The notes: a model not told the origin generated them from the letters alone. Counted from the first letter of the stretch, positions 21,676 to 30,547 are shown. The stretch is DNA of 64,000 nt from Prevotella sp. E13-27 (GCF_023217965.1 NZ_JALPSC010000001.1:1426001-1490000), one strand, 5' to 3'. Made by a program: numbers and translations.

Positions 21676-22683
21676 ATGAAAGAAAGAATCGTCCCATGTT
21701 TTTTTAGCGTACATTACGACGATGCTTCATATCAAGTATCGTACGAAATTACCAATGTTTGCAACCTTAAGTGCAAGCATTGTTGCAATAAGTCGACCCT
21801 TGACGACTTCGTCGGTATGCCTTTGGAGCTCGTAAAGCTCCTCATTGATGACTTGAGCGATATCAACGTCAATAGCATATACATGTCGGGGGGCGAGCCT
21901 ACACGCTATTCAGGATTTATGGAGATTGTCGACTACATACACATTAAGGGTATTGACCTTGCCTTGGCTACTAACGGCACTGAGATTGAACATGTTATAC
22001 CTGCATTGCGGACTTTCGGCAGCACACGGGAAGGTGTCTTTATCAGTCTCGATGGTCTAGGATCAATTCATGACAGCTTGCGAGGTGTAGAAGGAGCTTT
22101 CGACAAGACGGTTGCCTCCATCCGACGCTTGCTTGCTGAGCAGATTCCTGTTAGAGTCAGCAGTGTGGTTTGGAAAGGCAATGTCAATCAATTGGAAGAC
22201 ATAGTGAAATTCGTAGGAAGCCTAGGCGTTTATAAGTTGCATTTCTCTATGCTTTTCAACACTGGTCGGGCTTCCAACAACGACATCGCCATTTCGCCTA
22301 AACAGTATGCTTCGGCGTGTCGAAGGATTCAGGAGCTTTCCGAGAGGTATTCCACCACGGGTTTTTCCATCTCAATGAAACGAAATCATCCTCTGTCTGT
22401 AGGCTGCGATTTCTGTCATGGAGCCGAAAAAATTATCCATATCAATAGCAAAGGCTATGTTTTCCCCTGTTCTTGGATTGCTAAAACGGAGTTAGGCAAG
22501 TACTATTCCTTTAAATGGGAGCCTGGTAAACTGAAGGAAGGCTTGCAAAGATTGACCTTATTCCAAGAATATGTTAGCCAGCGTATAGAAAAATTTGGCT
22601 TCAGCGGTTGCCCAGCCGTTGCATTTGAGCATACAAGAGATTTTGTGGGCGAAGACCCTCTAAATGAATGGCTGAATGTATAG
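21676..22683 (+). CDS. Radical SAM protein 1 of the synthetase cluster
   Basis: The 335-residue protein has the [4Fe-4S] cluster motif at Cys29, Cys33 and Cys36 (CNLKCKHC), followed by the SAM-binding MSGGEPTRY. The C-terminal part has CDFCHGAE, CSW and a late GCPA, a partial SPASM-like auxiliary-cluster region. It probably uses a 5'-deoxyadenosyl radical on a peptide or small substrate. It starts 6 bases after trpS and overlaps the next radical SAM gene by 8 bases. No substrate can be named. Confidence 0.9.
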   Translation: MKERIVPCFFSVHYDDASYQVSYEITNVCNLKCKHCCNKSTLDDFVGMPLELVKLLIDDLSDINVNSIYMSGGEPTRYSGFMEIVDYIHIKGIDLALATNGTEIEHVIPALRTFGSTREGVFISLDGLGSIHDSLRGVEGAFDKTVASIRRLLAEQIPVRVSSVVWKGNVNQLEDIVKFVGSLGVYKLHFSMLFNTGRASNNDIAISPKQYASACRRIQELSERYSTTGFSISMKRNHPLSVGCDFCHGAEKIIHINSKGYVFPCSWIAKTELGKYYSFKWEPGKLKEGLQRLTLFQEYVSQRIEKFGFSGCPAVAFEHTRDFVGEDPLNEWLNV

Positions 22684-23851
22684 AGAAAACTTGTATTTCG
22701 ATCCCGCATCACTCGATTTGGTTTGGGTGTCAAAAGAAGGTAAGCCTATTAGGGTAAATAATCATGTTGATATTACATCTTCGCCCGGTTCCATTTTCAA
22801 GGTCAACCGTTTTCGGCTGGAGATTTCGTTGCAGTGCGACTTACAATGCGACTATTGTATTGTGTTCATGAACAACATTGACAAAAAGGTAAAGCTGATG
22901 GACATGAACACCGCCGACAGGATTGTGAACGAGTTCAACCGCACCGTTGGCAATCAGGGCGACATCGTTATCATTGGTGGCGAGCCTCTGCTCAACTGGG
23001 AGGTGGTGAAACATGTGATTAAGAAATGTGAGGGACGCACGATTCTCTTCACCAACGCTTTGAAACTGACAAACGACAAACAGCGTTTCTTGAAGCAGCA
23101 TGGTACCCGCATCCTTACTTCACTTGACGGTTATAATGAACAACATAACCGCTATAGGTTCCATCGTCCTGAAAGGAGAGAATTTGAGATTACATGCCAT
23201 AACATTCGTGAAGCCGCAGATGAAGGTTGCGACCTAGGTATAGCTTGCCTCGTGTCCGACCTTAATGTGGCCTATCTCAACGGCATTGCAGACTTCTTCC
23301 TAGATGAGTTACATTGCAGGTCGTATAGTTTCGCCTATTCCCACCATTTGCTGGACACATCCCATGTAGGTAACTATTCTTTCCAGGACTATGTAGACGC
23401 TATATGCAAGCTTTTTGACTATTCAAAACAACGAGGCTTCTATATTGATCAGATTGGTCGCATCCTGCGCGGACTCTTATTGAAGCAAAAATGTCTTGTG
23501 GGGTGCAAAGCTGGTAGTAGCCAACGTACTTTCTATCCCGATGGCACCGAAACCATTTGCACAAAACTCGACCTTATCGGCAAGACTGATATGGAGCAAA
23601 TCAAAAGTATTTTCCCAGTCTACAACGCCCGTTGCAAGAATTGTGTCGCTTATCAGTTGTGTGGTGGAGGTTGTCTTTGGGATGCCTTGCAGAGCCCCAA
23701 CTTCTATCAAGCTGATGACAAGTTGTGTGTCTCAAAGCAAGCCTTTGTCAATCACTTGCTGCACGACATTGCCACTGAACTGAGGGGCGTCGTTAGTGGC
23801 GAACAAGTTCAGACCATTATTCACGAGAAATACGATAGCTTGATGTGTTGA
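22676..23851 (+). CDS. Radical SAM/SPASM protein 2 of the synthetase cluster
   Basis: The 391-residue protein has CDLQCDYC at Cys54, Cys58 and Cys61, then IIGGEPLLNW for SAM binding. The C-terminal SPASM-type cysteines include CLVGCKAG, CTKL, CKNCVAYQLCGGGC and a late CVSK. This is the layout of radical SAM peptide maturases. An N-terminal extension of about 45 residues precedes the core. Its stop codon lies only 2 bases from the stop of the convergent dehydrogenase gene, with no terminator between the operons. No adjacent precursor peptide is evident, so the substrate may not be a ribosomal peptide. Confidence 0.9.
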   Translation: MYRENLYFDPASLDLVWVSKEGKPIRVNNHVDITSSPGSIFKVNRFRLEISLQCDLQCDYCIVFMNNIDKKVKLMDMNTADRIVNEFNRTVGNQGDIVIIGGEPLLNWEVVKHVIKKCEGRTILFTNALKLTNDKQRFLKQHGTRILTSLDGYNEQHNRYRFHRPERREFEITCHNIREAADEGCDLGIACLVSDLNVAYLNGIADFFLDELHCRSYSFAYSHHLLDTSHVGNYSFQDYVDAICKLFDYSKQRGFYIDQIGRILRGLLLKQKCLVGCKAGSSQRTFYPDGTETICTKLDLIGKTDMEQIKSIFPVYNARCKNCVAYQLCGGGCLWDALQSPNFYQADDKLCVSKQAFVNHLLHDIATELRGVVSGEQVQTIIHEKYDSLMC

Positions 23852-23853
23852 AG

Positions 23854-24540
23854 CTATAGGCTGAACACCTTACCTGTGGTCTTGCATTGGTCTGAGATTA
23901 GGAAGCAAATCAAGTCGGTCACCTGGAATGGCTTCAATATGTTGTCGCCTTCTGTTTCATAGATTTTTTTGATGACCTTATCGGGAAACAGCGAAGTAAG
24001 GAAATTTGTCTTTACTGCTCCAGGAGCAATCGCATTCACTCTGATGCCATCGCCATAAAACTCGTCGGCTGCTATTTGAGTCAACATATTGATGCCTACT
24101 TTGCTTACTCCATAGGCGCAAAATCCTTGTTGGCCTTTCAGTGACTGGTCTGATGACAGACTGACCACAGCTGCACCGTGAGAGGCTTTGAGCAACGGGA
24201 AAGTGTGACGTAGCATCATGAAAACGCTTGTCAGGTTGTTACTGAGTATCTGGTTCCAATCAATTGTTTCCATGTCTTTGATATAGCGTTTTCCATTCAC
24301 GGTGAGTACACCCGCCACATTTATGAGATAATCAATATGGTCAGTTTCTTCACGGATGGCATTGAGAGTCTGGATTATGTCGTTTTCGCAACTCACATCG
24401 CAAATGAATTGATGGAAGTTGGCGCTTGGGTAAGGTTTTAGATCGAGGCCAAAGACTCGAATTCCCATATCACTTAAACGTGTTGCTACATCAAGACCAA
24501 TTCCCGATGCTGCACCTGTCACAATTGCATATTTTTTCAT
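23854..24540 (-). CDS. Short-chain dehydrogenase/reductase
   Basis: The 228-residue SDR has the NAD(P)-binding TGAASGIG at the N-terminus, the NVAG motif, and the catalytic set Ser (VSLSSDQ), Tyr and Lys (YGVSK). It is a classical SDR, probably cytoplasmic, oxidising an alcohol or reducing a carbonyl. It is the last gene of the minus-strand operon, and its ATG overlaps the stop of the synthetase-like gene (ATGA). The coupling suggests that it acts on an intermediate of this cluster. The substrate is unknown. Confidence 0.92.
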   Translation of the reverse strand: MKKYAIVTGAASGIGLDVATRLSDMGIRVFGLDLKPYPSANFHQFICDVSCENDIIQTLNAIREETDHIDYLINVAGVLTVNGKRYIKDMETIDWNQILSNNLTSVFMMLRHTFPLLKASHGAAVVSLSSDQSLKGQQGFCAYGVSKVGINMLTQIAADEFYGDGIRVNAIAPGAVKTNFLTSLFPDKVIKKIYETEGDNILKPFQVTDLICFLISDQCKTTGKVFSL

Positions 24541-25757
24541 TTACTGTAGATATTATCGTGTATGTCAATATTAGGGTCTGCTGAGGCATCCCAAATTTGC
24601 TTTATGCCGATGAAAAACTCGGTGTATTCCGCTTTTTGTTTCCGCCAAAACTCGTCGCGACCTGTGGTAATATATTCTTCGTATGCTGCTCTACAAGCAA
24701 TTTTGGTCTGGGGATTCCAATCAGAAGCTAAGTTCATCATGTCGAGGATAACATGCTCGTTGCGGCTGCCGCAGTTCATGATCTTGTTTCGGATAGTGTC
24801 TTCGCTGTCGCCAATGTTGATGGACGATTCGGGGATGCTCTTCGACATCTTTACATAGGGAAATAAACCTTCAATCAATCTGCCAAACAGCGAGCATATC
24901 TGAGGATTGTCTGACACGAAAGCCGATAGCCCTTTATCGCTTTCTTTCATCCTTTCGATAACGAGCCGTGCTATGGTTGTGAAATAGAATTCCTCGATTC
25001 CAGACATGACCAGCACCATTTTCTTCTTGTCCCTTAGAATGGGCATTAATATATCGGCCACGCAGATAACATAATGTACCAATGTGGAAAAGTCCTTGCC
25101 TTGAAGGTTAAGGTTATTGTATAGCTTCGTAGTGGCTTCCATGTTGTCAATAAAATCCGAGAGCGACAATACACTAGAGGACATGGCGAAAGTACGGTAG
25201 AGGTCGAGCGAATTTTGGCTGCGCAAAGAACCTTTCGTTTCATCGAAGCCAAGTGCTTTTATGAAACGTAGGAATTTTTGGGTTGTATTGATAATGTTTT
25301 GTACCTTAGCTTCCCTAAAATTTATGAACCCCAAGTCGGCAATGACGGCATGGACGGTGATATTGGTACGTCGTTGTATGTCGAGCATCCTGAAAATCAT
25401 CGAAAGGGTGCCTGCCGTCGGGGCATTGGAGGGACCGAATCCGGTTACCAAAGCTATCTCCTCTTCCTTGTAGTCCTTCAGCCAATTGGCATTGTAATGG
25501 CAGAGAAAATATTGCGAGAGACTATCTTCCTCATCATATCCACGGAGTTTTACTTGGTTATCGGGAAATAGATGGAAAGCGTTGCGGTGAATATCGTCTA
25601 GGATGCCTGCCTGTGTTTGTTGGAGGTCGTTGAAGATTTTAGTGATGAGTTCCTTGGTTGCTTCATATGTACTATGGTTACTTTCCGCGATGAACATTAG
25701 CTCTTCATCGGTTGGAAATGCTGTAAGCAAATGTTTAAAAATGGTGTTTTCAGACAT
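24537..25757 (-). CDS. Aminoacyl-tRNA-synthetase-like protein (Trp/Tyr class I fold) with altered HIGH motif
   Basis: The product is 406 residues from MSENTIF. An N-terminal extension of about 100 residues precedes a class I Trp/Tyr synthetase-like core: LVTGFGPSNAPTAGTL, where the HIGH tetrad is TAGT (114-117), and an exact KMSKS (303-307) followed by SINIGDSEDTI. Both active-site histidines are missing, so canonical aminoacylation is doubtful. Amino acid or nucleotide binding may remain. The frame can be extended to 25781, but the 8-base overlap with the upstream gene favours 25757. It is coupled to a radical SAM gene and an SDR and probably belongs to a biosynthetic pathway. Confidence 0.8.
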   Translation of the reverse strand: MSENTIFKHLLTAFPTDEELMFIAESNHSTYEATKELITKIFNDLQQTQAGILDDIHRNAFHLFPDNQVKLRGYDEEDSLSQYFLCHYNANWLKDYKEEEIALVTGFGPSNAPTAGTLSMIFRMLDIQRRTNITVHAVIADLGFINFREAKVQNIINTTQKFLRFIKALGFDETKGSLRSQNSLDLYRTFAMSSSVLSLSDFIDNMEATTKLYNNLNLQGKDFSTLVHYVICVADILMPILRDKKKMVLVMSGIEEFYFTTIARLVIERMKESDKGLSAFVSDNPQICSLFGRLIEGLFPYVKMSKSIPESSINIGDSEDTIRNKIMNCGSRNEHVILDMMNLASDWNPQTKIACRAAYEEYITTGRDEFWRKQKAEYTEFFIGIKQIWDASADPNIDIHDNIYSK

Positions 25758-26658
25758 GTTTTGTCGGATATATTCTAACAAATGTGTTAATCTCTTTGTC
25801 TATATCTGGATGCTCGTAAACCCAATCGCAACAATCTTTGCATGCGCCCTTAAAATGGAGGCTGTTGTGTTCGGCACGTATGCGTTGGTATGTCTCGCTA
25901 TTCCATACTTCAAGAATAGAATAGTCATAATCTCGGAGGTTACATAAAATATTCCTTGTAGCCAAGTCGAAATAGCAGGTGGTGACACTACAGTCGCTAA
26001 GAATGATTATGTCATTGAAGACCCATTTGCAAGGCAACCTTTTCGAAACAATCGGTTTCTTCATATCAGGATTATATCTCGATTGGTTTATCCTGTCGGA
26101 GAATCGGTGAATGGCAACTTCCACTCCCAAATTGTTGTAGTGTTTAACAAATGCTTCAATTTTGGATACTCCTTGTCCGTAGTTTAGCCCCATCACTTGT
26201 ATTTTCGTGTGGCTACCTAAAGCCTGATGTGCTAAAATGAGATTGTCCACATGAGCTCTCACAGTTTCATACTTGTCAGAGCCACGAAGTTGCTTGTACA
26301 TTTCAGCATCATCAGTTATGACAGAGACCACAAGACCCTCTAACGGAGAATGGAGAAGCATATCTATTTTTTGAGGTGTAAGAAGGACTCCGTTTGTAGA
26401 AAGCCTTGTACGTACATGGTAAGTCTCAAACATGTCAAGCGCTATATCAAGTTGCGGATATAATAAGGGATCTCCTCGATAATGGAGCCATATAGATTGA
26501 CCTTCAAATACCTCCTTGTTTTTCGAAAGTATGGTCTCGAGTAATTCAAGGCTGAGATGTTCGCGTTTCCATGTCTTTTCTACGCAGATTGGACAATTGA
26601 GGTTGCAATACGAAGTCAGCTCTAGGTTTTTAATATAAGGTATAATGGGGGTAGTCAT
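25750..26658 (-). CDS. Radical SAM protein 3 of the synthetase cluster
   Basis: The 302-residue protein has CNLNCPIC (Cys18, 22, 25) and a SAM-binding YRGDPLLYP in place of the usual GGEP. The C-terminal CSVTTCYFD, CNLRD and CKDCCDW supply auxiliary-cluster (SPASM-like) cysteines. Its start overlaps the nucleosidase stop by ATGA, and its end overlaps the synthetase-like gene. It differs in sequence from radical SAM 1 and 2, so the three are not recent duplicates. The substrate is unknown. Confidence 0.9.
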   Translation of the reverse strand: MTTPIIPYIKNLELTSYCNLNCPICVEKTWKREHLSLELLETILSKNKEVFEGQSIWLHYRGDPLLYPQLDIALDMFETYHVRTRLSTNGVLLTPQKIDMLLHSPLEGLVVSVITDDAEMYKQLRGSDKYETVRAHVDNLILAHQALGSHTKIQVMGLNYGQGVSKIEAFVKHYNNLGVEVAIHRFSDRINQSRYNPDMKKPIVSKRLPCKWVFNDIIILSDCSVTTCYFDLATRNILCNLRDYDYSILEVWNSETYQRIRAEHNSLHFKGACKDCCDWVYEHPDIDKEINTFVRIYPTKHV

Positions 26659-27254
26659 AAGCTTGATATTATTGCTTCAATGTCAATATTAATGGGGTTG
26701 AATTTGTAGAATGGCGAAATGAGTGGCATGTCGGAAACAACCGAAATCGTTTTTAGTGACATTTTGGGCAGTTGTTCCTTCAGGAAAAAAGACTCCATAT
26801 CAACGAAGTCAACGCCAACTTTTTCCAGCTGTTTATAGAAATTATCGGTTTGAACTAAGCCATCAACCTGACAGACACAAAGGCCTGTGTTGCAATTTTG
26901 ATTGAGTACTGTTTTTTGCATGGGATCATTGCTGTTTGTTACAAATTGAGGGACAACAATAGTTGCTACAGGATAGTTTGGATTAAGGGAACCGCACAAT
27001 CCTAATAATGTCACATCGGTGGCAATATTGGCTATTAGTTTAAGTACATCAATAATAACATTGCCAGGTGTAAGGAGTGTCATTACAAAAGATCCGCCTT
27101 TCAGATGGATATAAACCGAGTGGTAAAATCCCCAATAGTCTTGTTTTACGCTCCCTGCTGCAATTAGGGCATCGAATAAAGGCTTAATGTTAGTGACAAT
27201 GAAGCTGCTTGCACCAATGCTATTAGCATCAAATCCCAAGATCGTCTCAGACAT
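26655..27254 (-). CDS. Nucleoside phosphorylase/nucleosidase family protein
   Basis: The core of 199 residues starts at MSETILGF, preceded by AGGAGAAAAGG as a ribosome-binding site. Features of the PNP/UDP phosphorylase and MTA/SAH nucleosidase fold are LLGLCGSLNP and the ribose-binding VDMESFF, with VVSDMP late. It may cleave 5'-deoxyadenosine released by the radical SAM enzymes, or a nucleoside intermediate. The same frame stays open upstream to an ATG at 27401, adding 49 polar residues. Since the -7 box is at 27445-27452, that longer form is possible. It is the first gene of the minus-strand operon. Confidence 0.8.
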   Translation of the reverse strand: MSETILGFDANSIGASSFIVTNIKPLFDALIAAGSVKQDYWGFYHSVYIHLKGGSFVMTLLTPGNVIIDVLKLIANIATDVTLLGLCGSLNPNYPVATIVVPQFVTNSNDPMQKTVLNQNCNTGLCVCQVDGLVQTDNFYKQLEKVGVDFVDMESFFLKEQLPKMSLKTISVVSDMPLISPFYKFNPINIDIEAIISSL

Positions 27255-27444
27255 TTTTTTCCTTTTCTCCTGTTTGTTATGGCAATGGTTATGTCTTTGG
27301 GAAGCTGAGACCGAATTCATATTTGAATCGATTGAAGTTTGTTGCCTCTGAAATAGAATTCTTTGTGAGCTGATGCCCGTGGACTGTGATATTTTTTCCA
27401 TTTTTCAAATAACTCTAAATATATTTCTATTGTTTAATACGCTA

Positions 27445-27452
27445 CAAATGTA
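27445..27452 (-). promoter_or_regulatory. -7 element of the minus-strand synthetase-like operon
   Basis: TACATTTG on the minus strand fits TAnnTTTG and lies upstream of both possible nucleosidase starts. Confidence 0.55.
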
Positions 27453-27628
27453 TATAAAAATCTCGAATTATAAGCCAGTCAAGATAAAAAACTGAAATAA
27501 ATTCTCTCGAATCGGGTGAAAATCAAGGCACACATGCAATTCTTTGTCCTAATTGAGTGCTCGAAGCACAATTATTCTTATCTTTGAAGAGGTATTATTA
27601 TTGTTTAATCCTCAAATTGTACCGGCTT

Positions 27629-28763
27629 ATGAGAATCGTATGTGGCCTTAACGTGCACAAAGATAGTGTATATCTTTGTATTTTGAGCAGCACGGGCGAG
27701 ATTGTTGAGAAAGTTTTTGGTGTATTAACATTCCAACTGGCGAAAATGCGTGATGCTCAAACATCACGTTCAGGAGGTTGGTATGGAGAGCACAAGTGTC
27801 TATTGGATTCCTATTTGGAGAGTCCTTGAGCCTCATTTCAAGTTGAAACTTGTTAATCCCTACTTTATTAAACAGCTGCCTGGTCATAAGAGTGACGTTA
27901 AAGATGCTCAATGGATTGCAGAGTGCATGCTCAAAGATTTGGTTCGGGGTAGCTATGTGCCGCCTGAGCGTATCCAGCAACTTAGGCAGTATGATCGCCG
28001 TATTTACGACCTTGATGACGAGATAAACCGCAAGCTTTCCAAATTGGATGCAGTCATGCAGCGGTGTAACATCCGACTTAGTAATTATGTATCGAACACT
28101 GACAGCAAGAGCTATAAAGAAGTCGTTGCTCGTATATCTGAGGGCATAACCGACCCCAAGGTACTTGTGGAGGAAATCCACGGGCGTATCATTAATAGTC
28201 ATGGGCGGAAGACAATCATTGCAGCTCTGACAGGCGTCATCACACAAGCGGACTCCGATATGATGAGACAGATTCGTGAAGAAATTGACGTTGCCGAAAA
28301 GCATAAGCAGGAATGCATGGACAAAATGCAAGAGATATGTGAGCAGGAATACACAGATCAATTAAGGAACCTACAGACAATACCTGGAGTCAAACTTAGG
28401 GCTGCCACATCGTTGATTGCGGAAATCGGCACGGATATGAGCATATTTGAGATAGCAAACCATCTCGCCTCGTGGAGCGGCTTGAAACCGAGAAATGACG
28501 AGTCAAACAAAGTCGTCAAGTCTAAACGAATCACACATGGGAACAGATATCTCAGAAGAACTATTGTTGAATGCTCATGGGCAGCAAGTCGGACTAAAGG
28601 CTGTTTCTTCAGCCGTTTCTCCTATCATCAGACACAAGTCAGAAAGAAAGGAAAGATGAAAGTGCAGATTGCTATTGCAAGAAAACTGCTTGTCTGCGCA
28701 TGGCATATTCTTAGTAAAAATGTCATCTATCAAGACTTTTCTGAATGTAATGTTGCAAAATAG
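27629..28763 (+). pseudogene. IS110-family transposase, frameshifted and active-site altered
   Basis: The first frame starts MRIVCGLNVHKDSVYLCIL and runs to about 27752 (AKMRD). The rest continues one frame over, from about 27750, through MESTSVYWIPIWR, GHKSDVKDAQWIA and the C-terminal LQTIPGVKL...LASWSGLKP...TIVECSWAA. Together they cover a full IS110 DEDD transposase of about 375 residues. The usual GIDVHK motif reads GLNVHK, so the first catalytic Asp is Asn. With the frameshift it is almost certainly inactive. Confidence 0.9.
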
Positions 28764-28960
28764 ATATTGACACGAATACCAGCTATGGCAAGGCTATTAC
28801 CTTTGTGGTGGCGCTAAGACCCCGTCTACAAATTAACCAACGGCATGGCTGGCGATGGAACCCAGCCTGAGTAGAACTCGCAGAGGAAAGTATCACTTTG
28901 ATACACAGGTCAGATAACGGCTTGTGGCGTAATCTCGTGTGTTCTTATTGACAATATCCC
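28764..28960 (+). ncRNA. Candidate IS110 guide (bridge/seek) RNA region
   Basis: The non-coding stretch after the transposase has several hairpins: GGCTGG/CCAGCC (about 28844-28863) and GTATCA-CTT-TGATAC (about 28889-28903), plus GTGGTGGCGC. IS110 and IS1111 relatives encode a structured guide RNA in their non-coding flank. The assignment here is by position and folding only. Confidence 0.3.
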
Positions 28961-29282
28961 TGATTTTAGTTACTCTGGCGAGATAATTTATTTCGGTTTT
29001 ATAGAGGAAAGGTACTAATTTTTCTCTAAAATCTGCATTCTCCTATAGATTTTTCCAAATTTGCTGCTGTGAATCGCTTTGACTCGCTTTGAGGGCTTTG
29101 ACTGTGCACCACTGATGGAGTGATTCACGATGCTCAAGTGAGACCTCTCGTCATTGTAGGAGGCTATGATGTAGGGCTATTCCATTATGGGCAAAGAAAT
29201 GATTTAAGAGTTGTTGAATTTCAGTTAAATTGATTGCTTGTGTTAATAATTTTTCGTACCTTTATAGCTTTAATTCAATTAC
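28961..29282. other. Gene-free stretch
   Basis: I see no coding frame or RNA gene here. Short repeats of GCTTTGA occur near 29080-29102. TACCTTTATAG near 29258 could be a weak promoter for the transposase remnant that follows. Confidence 0.5.
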
Positions 29283-29480
29283 ATGAATTTAGCTATATCA
29301 AAGAGAAAATACACCGTAAAACTCACATAAAAGGAGCGTAAGAAACTCAAGTCTAACATTTCCAAAGGCAAAAGTGCATTATAATCCATAAAACATGCTT
29401 ATTTTTAATGCGTCTCAATATTAACGCCAATGTAAACTGTGCCATCATTGAGTTGTACGAGTGTAAATGATAACGTAAAA
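29283..29480 (+). pseudogene. Degenerate N-terminal fragment of an IS630-type transposase
   Basis: The frame from ATG 29283 reads KRKYTVKLT-stop-KERKKLKSNISKGKSAL, with further stops. This matches the helix-turn-helix start of IS630-type transposases (KYxVxLTxxERxxLxxxxSKGK). No catalytic domain remains. It ends at the MITE at 29491. Confidence 0.55.
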
Positions 29481-29490
29481 GTATAAAAAA

Positions 29491-29768
29491 TTATTGCTGT
29501 CCGATAAAAAATAAATACCAATGAGTCAGAAATTTAGAATCCCCATCGTGGGGCTTGAATCTATCAAATTTGGCTCTAAAATGCTGATTTTCGAGCTTAA
29601 ATTCTTGTATTTGAGACATAAAATGCTTCGAAGAGGAGATTTTGCGTCTATAACGTTGAATTGGCACATAGGGGGCTTACTTTTTAAATTTTGCCTGTCC
29701 AGGTACTGATTATCAGTTACTTATAAGCCGATTTCAGCGTTTTTTCAGTTTTTATCGGACAGCAATAA
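29491..29768. mobile_element. 278-bp MITE with perfect 20-bp terminal inverted repeats
   Basis: TTATTGCTGTCCGATAAAAA (29491-29510) is the exact reverse complement of 29749-29768. The interior of about 238 bases has no convincing gene. The 62-residue frame at 29521 has no signature. Flanking A-rich sequence (AAAAAA on both sides) hides the target duplication. It is non-autonomous, and the source transposase is not in the window. Confidence 0.85.
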
Positions 29769-30057
29769 AAAAAATATTCAAAACCATTTCTTTATTTTAT
29801 TGATTAATGTTTCGGTAGTTTAACAAATGCCTAAATAACACCTCTTCTGATGTCCTGGCTCTGCGAGCCTTCGTGCTGAAGTCAGAGTTTTGTGCTTAAG
29901 AGCTTGCTCTTGCACAAACCCTGGCATCACCAATCGTTGCTTCGCAACTCAAGACATCACAAGAGGCAAAAACACCGTACCGCTTCGCTTTCCTGTTGTT
30001 CGTCATTCTTCATGTCCTAATCATCCAAGACCACGCTCAAATCCTATAGGAATAGAT

Positions 30058-30429
30058 ATGGTGTCGCTCCAAGAAGACGTACAAGCAATAGCTGGCGATG
30101 AGCCATACTCGTTCTCACTATATTCATATACCAACAATTTTCAAATTGAGTATAAAAGCCTATTGATTTTGATTTGGATGAAGAAAATGGAGGTACGAAT
30201 AAGCTATACTATCAATAAGCAGGAATATACCGCTATTTACGGAATGATTGATGTTGAGAAAGTGAAGAAAGTTTTAAGAGTAAAAACATACAAGGGTATA
30301 GAGAGTTCTTTATGTCGTTATTGTAATAAAACTCCCAAAGAACAATTAGACCTTTTCTGGCTTGTACGTTGGCTTGATAATCATGGGATAAAGTATGTTT
30401 GTGCTGAAGACTGTTCTATAATCGTATAG
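30058..30429 (+). CDS. Hypothetical protein, uncertain start
   Basis: The frame is open from 29890, but the first part looks non-coding, rich in short repeats such as CTTGCTCTTG. I use ATG 30058 (MVSLQEDVQ, 123 residues). MKKMEVRISYTINK at 30178 (83 residues) is equally possible. The C-terminal half is plausible protein, with GMIDVEKVKKVLRV, a CRYC pair and FWLVRWLDNHGIKYV. No family is recognised. It lies between the MITE and the carboxyethylornithine-synthase-like gene. Confidence 0.35.
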   Translation: MVSLQEDVQAIAGDEPYSFSLYSYTNNFQIEYKSLLILIWMKKMEVRISYTINKQEYTAIYGMIDVEKVKKVLRVKTYKGIESSLCRYCNKTPKEQLDLFWLVRWLDNHGIKYVCAEDCSIIV

Positions 30430-30433
30430 CATC

Positions 30434-30481
30434 TTTCAAGGTTGCAAATCTTGTACGAACTAAAAAATTTTCGTTCCTTTG
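30434..30481 (+). promoter_or_regulatory. Shared upstream box plus -7 element, copy 2
   Basis: TTTCAAGGTTGCA (30434-30446) precedes TTCCTTTG (30474-30481; one mismatch to TAnnTTTG) by 27 bases. It drives the gene at 30548. Confidence 0.65.
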
Positions 30482-30547
30482 CACAAGTTTTAATGATTAA
30501 GCCACTATAAGGCATAAGAAAATAACTCAAACAAAAGCAAGGAGAAT

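Larger units (their letters stand above)
27579..28960 (+). mobile_element. Inactive IS110-family insertion sequence
   Basis: The element comprises an upstream TATCTTTG (27579-27586), a broken transposase and a structured downstream non-coding stretch. IS110 elements usually lack terminal inverted repeats, so the outer borders are approximate. It splits the synthetase cluster from the RiPP and AAA regions. Confidence 0.7.

Noticed and set aside
27629..28763. Programmed frameshift in the IS110 transposase
   Set aside because: IS110 elements use a single frame, no slippery heptamer is evident at the junction, and the catalytic Asp is already lost.
29521..29709. 62-residue ORF inside the MITE
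   Set aside because: It has no recognisable motif, no ribosome-binding site, and is enclosed by the terminal inverted repeats. It is more likely chance.
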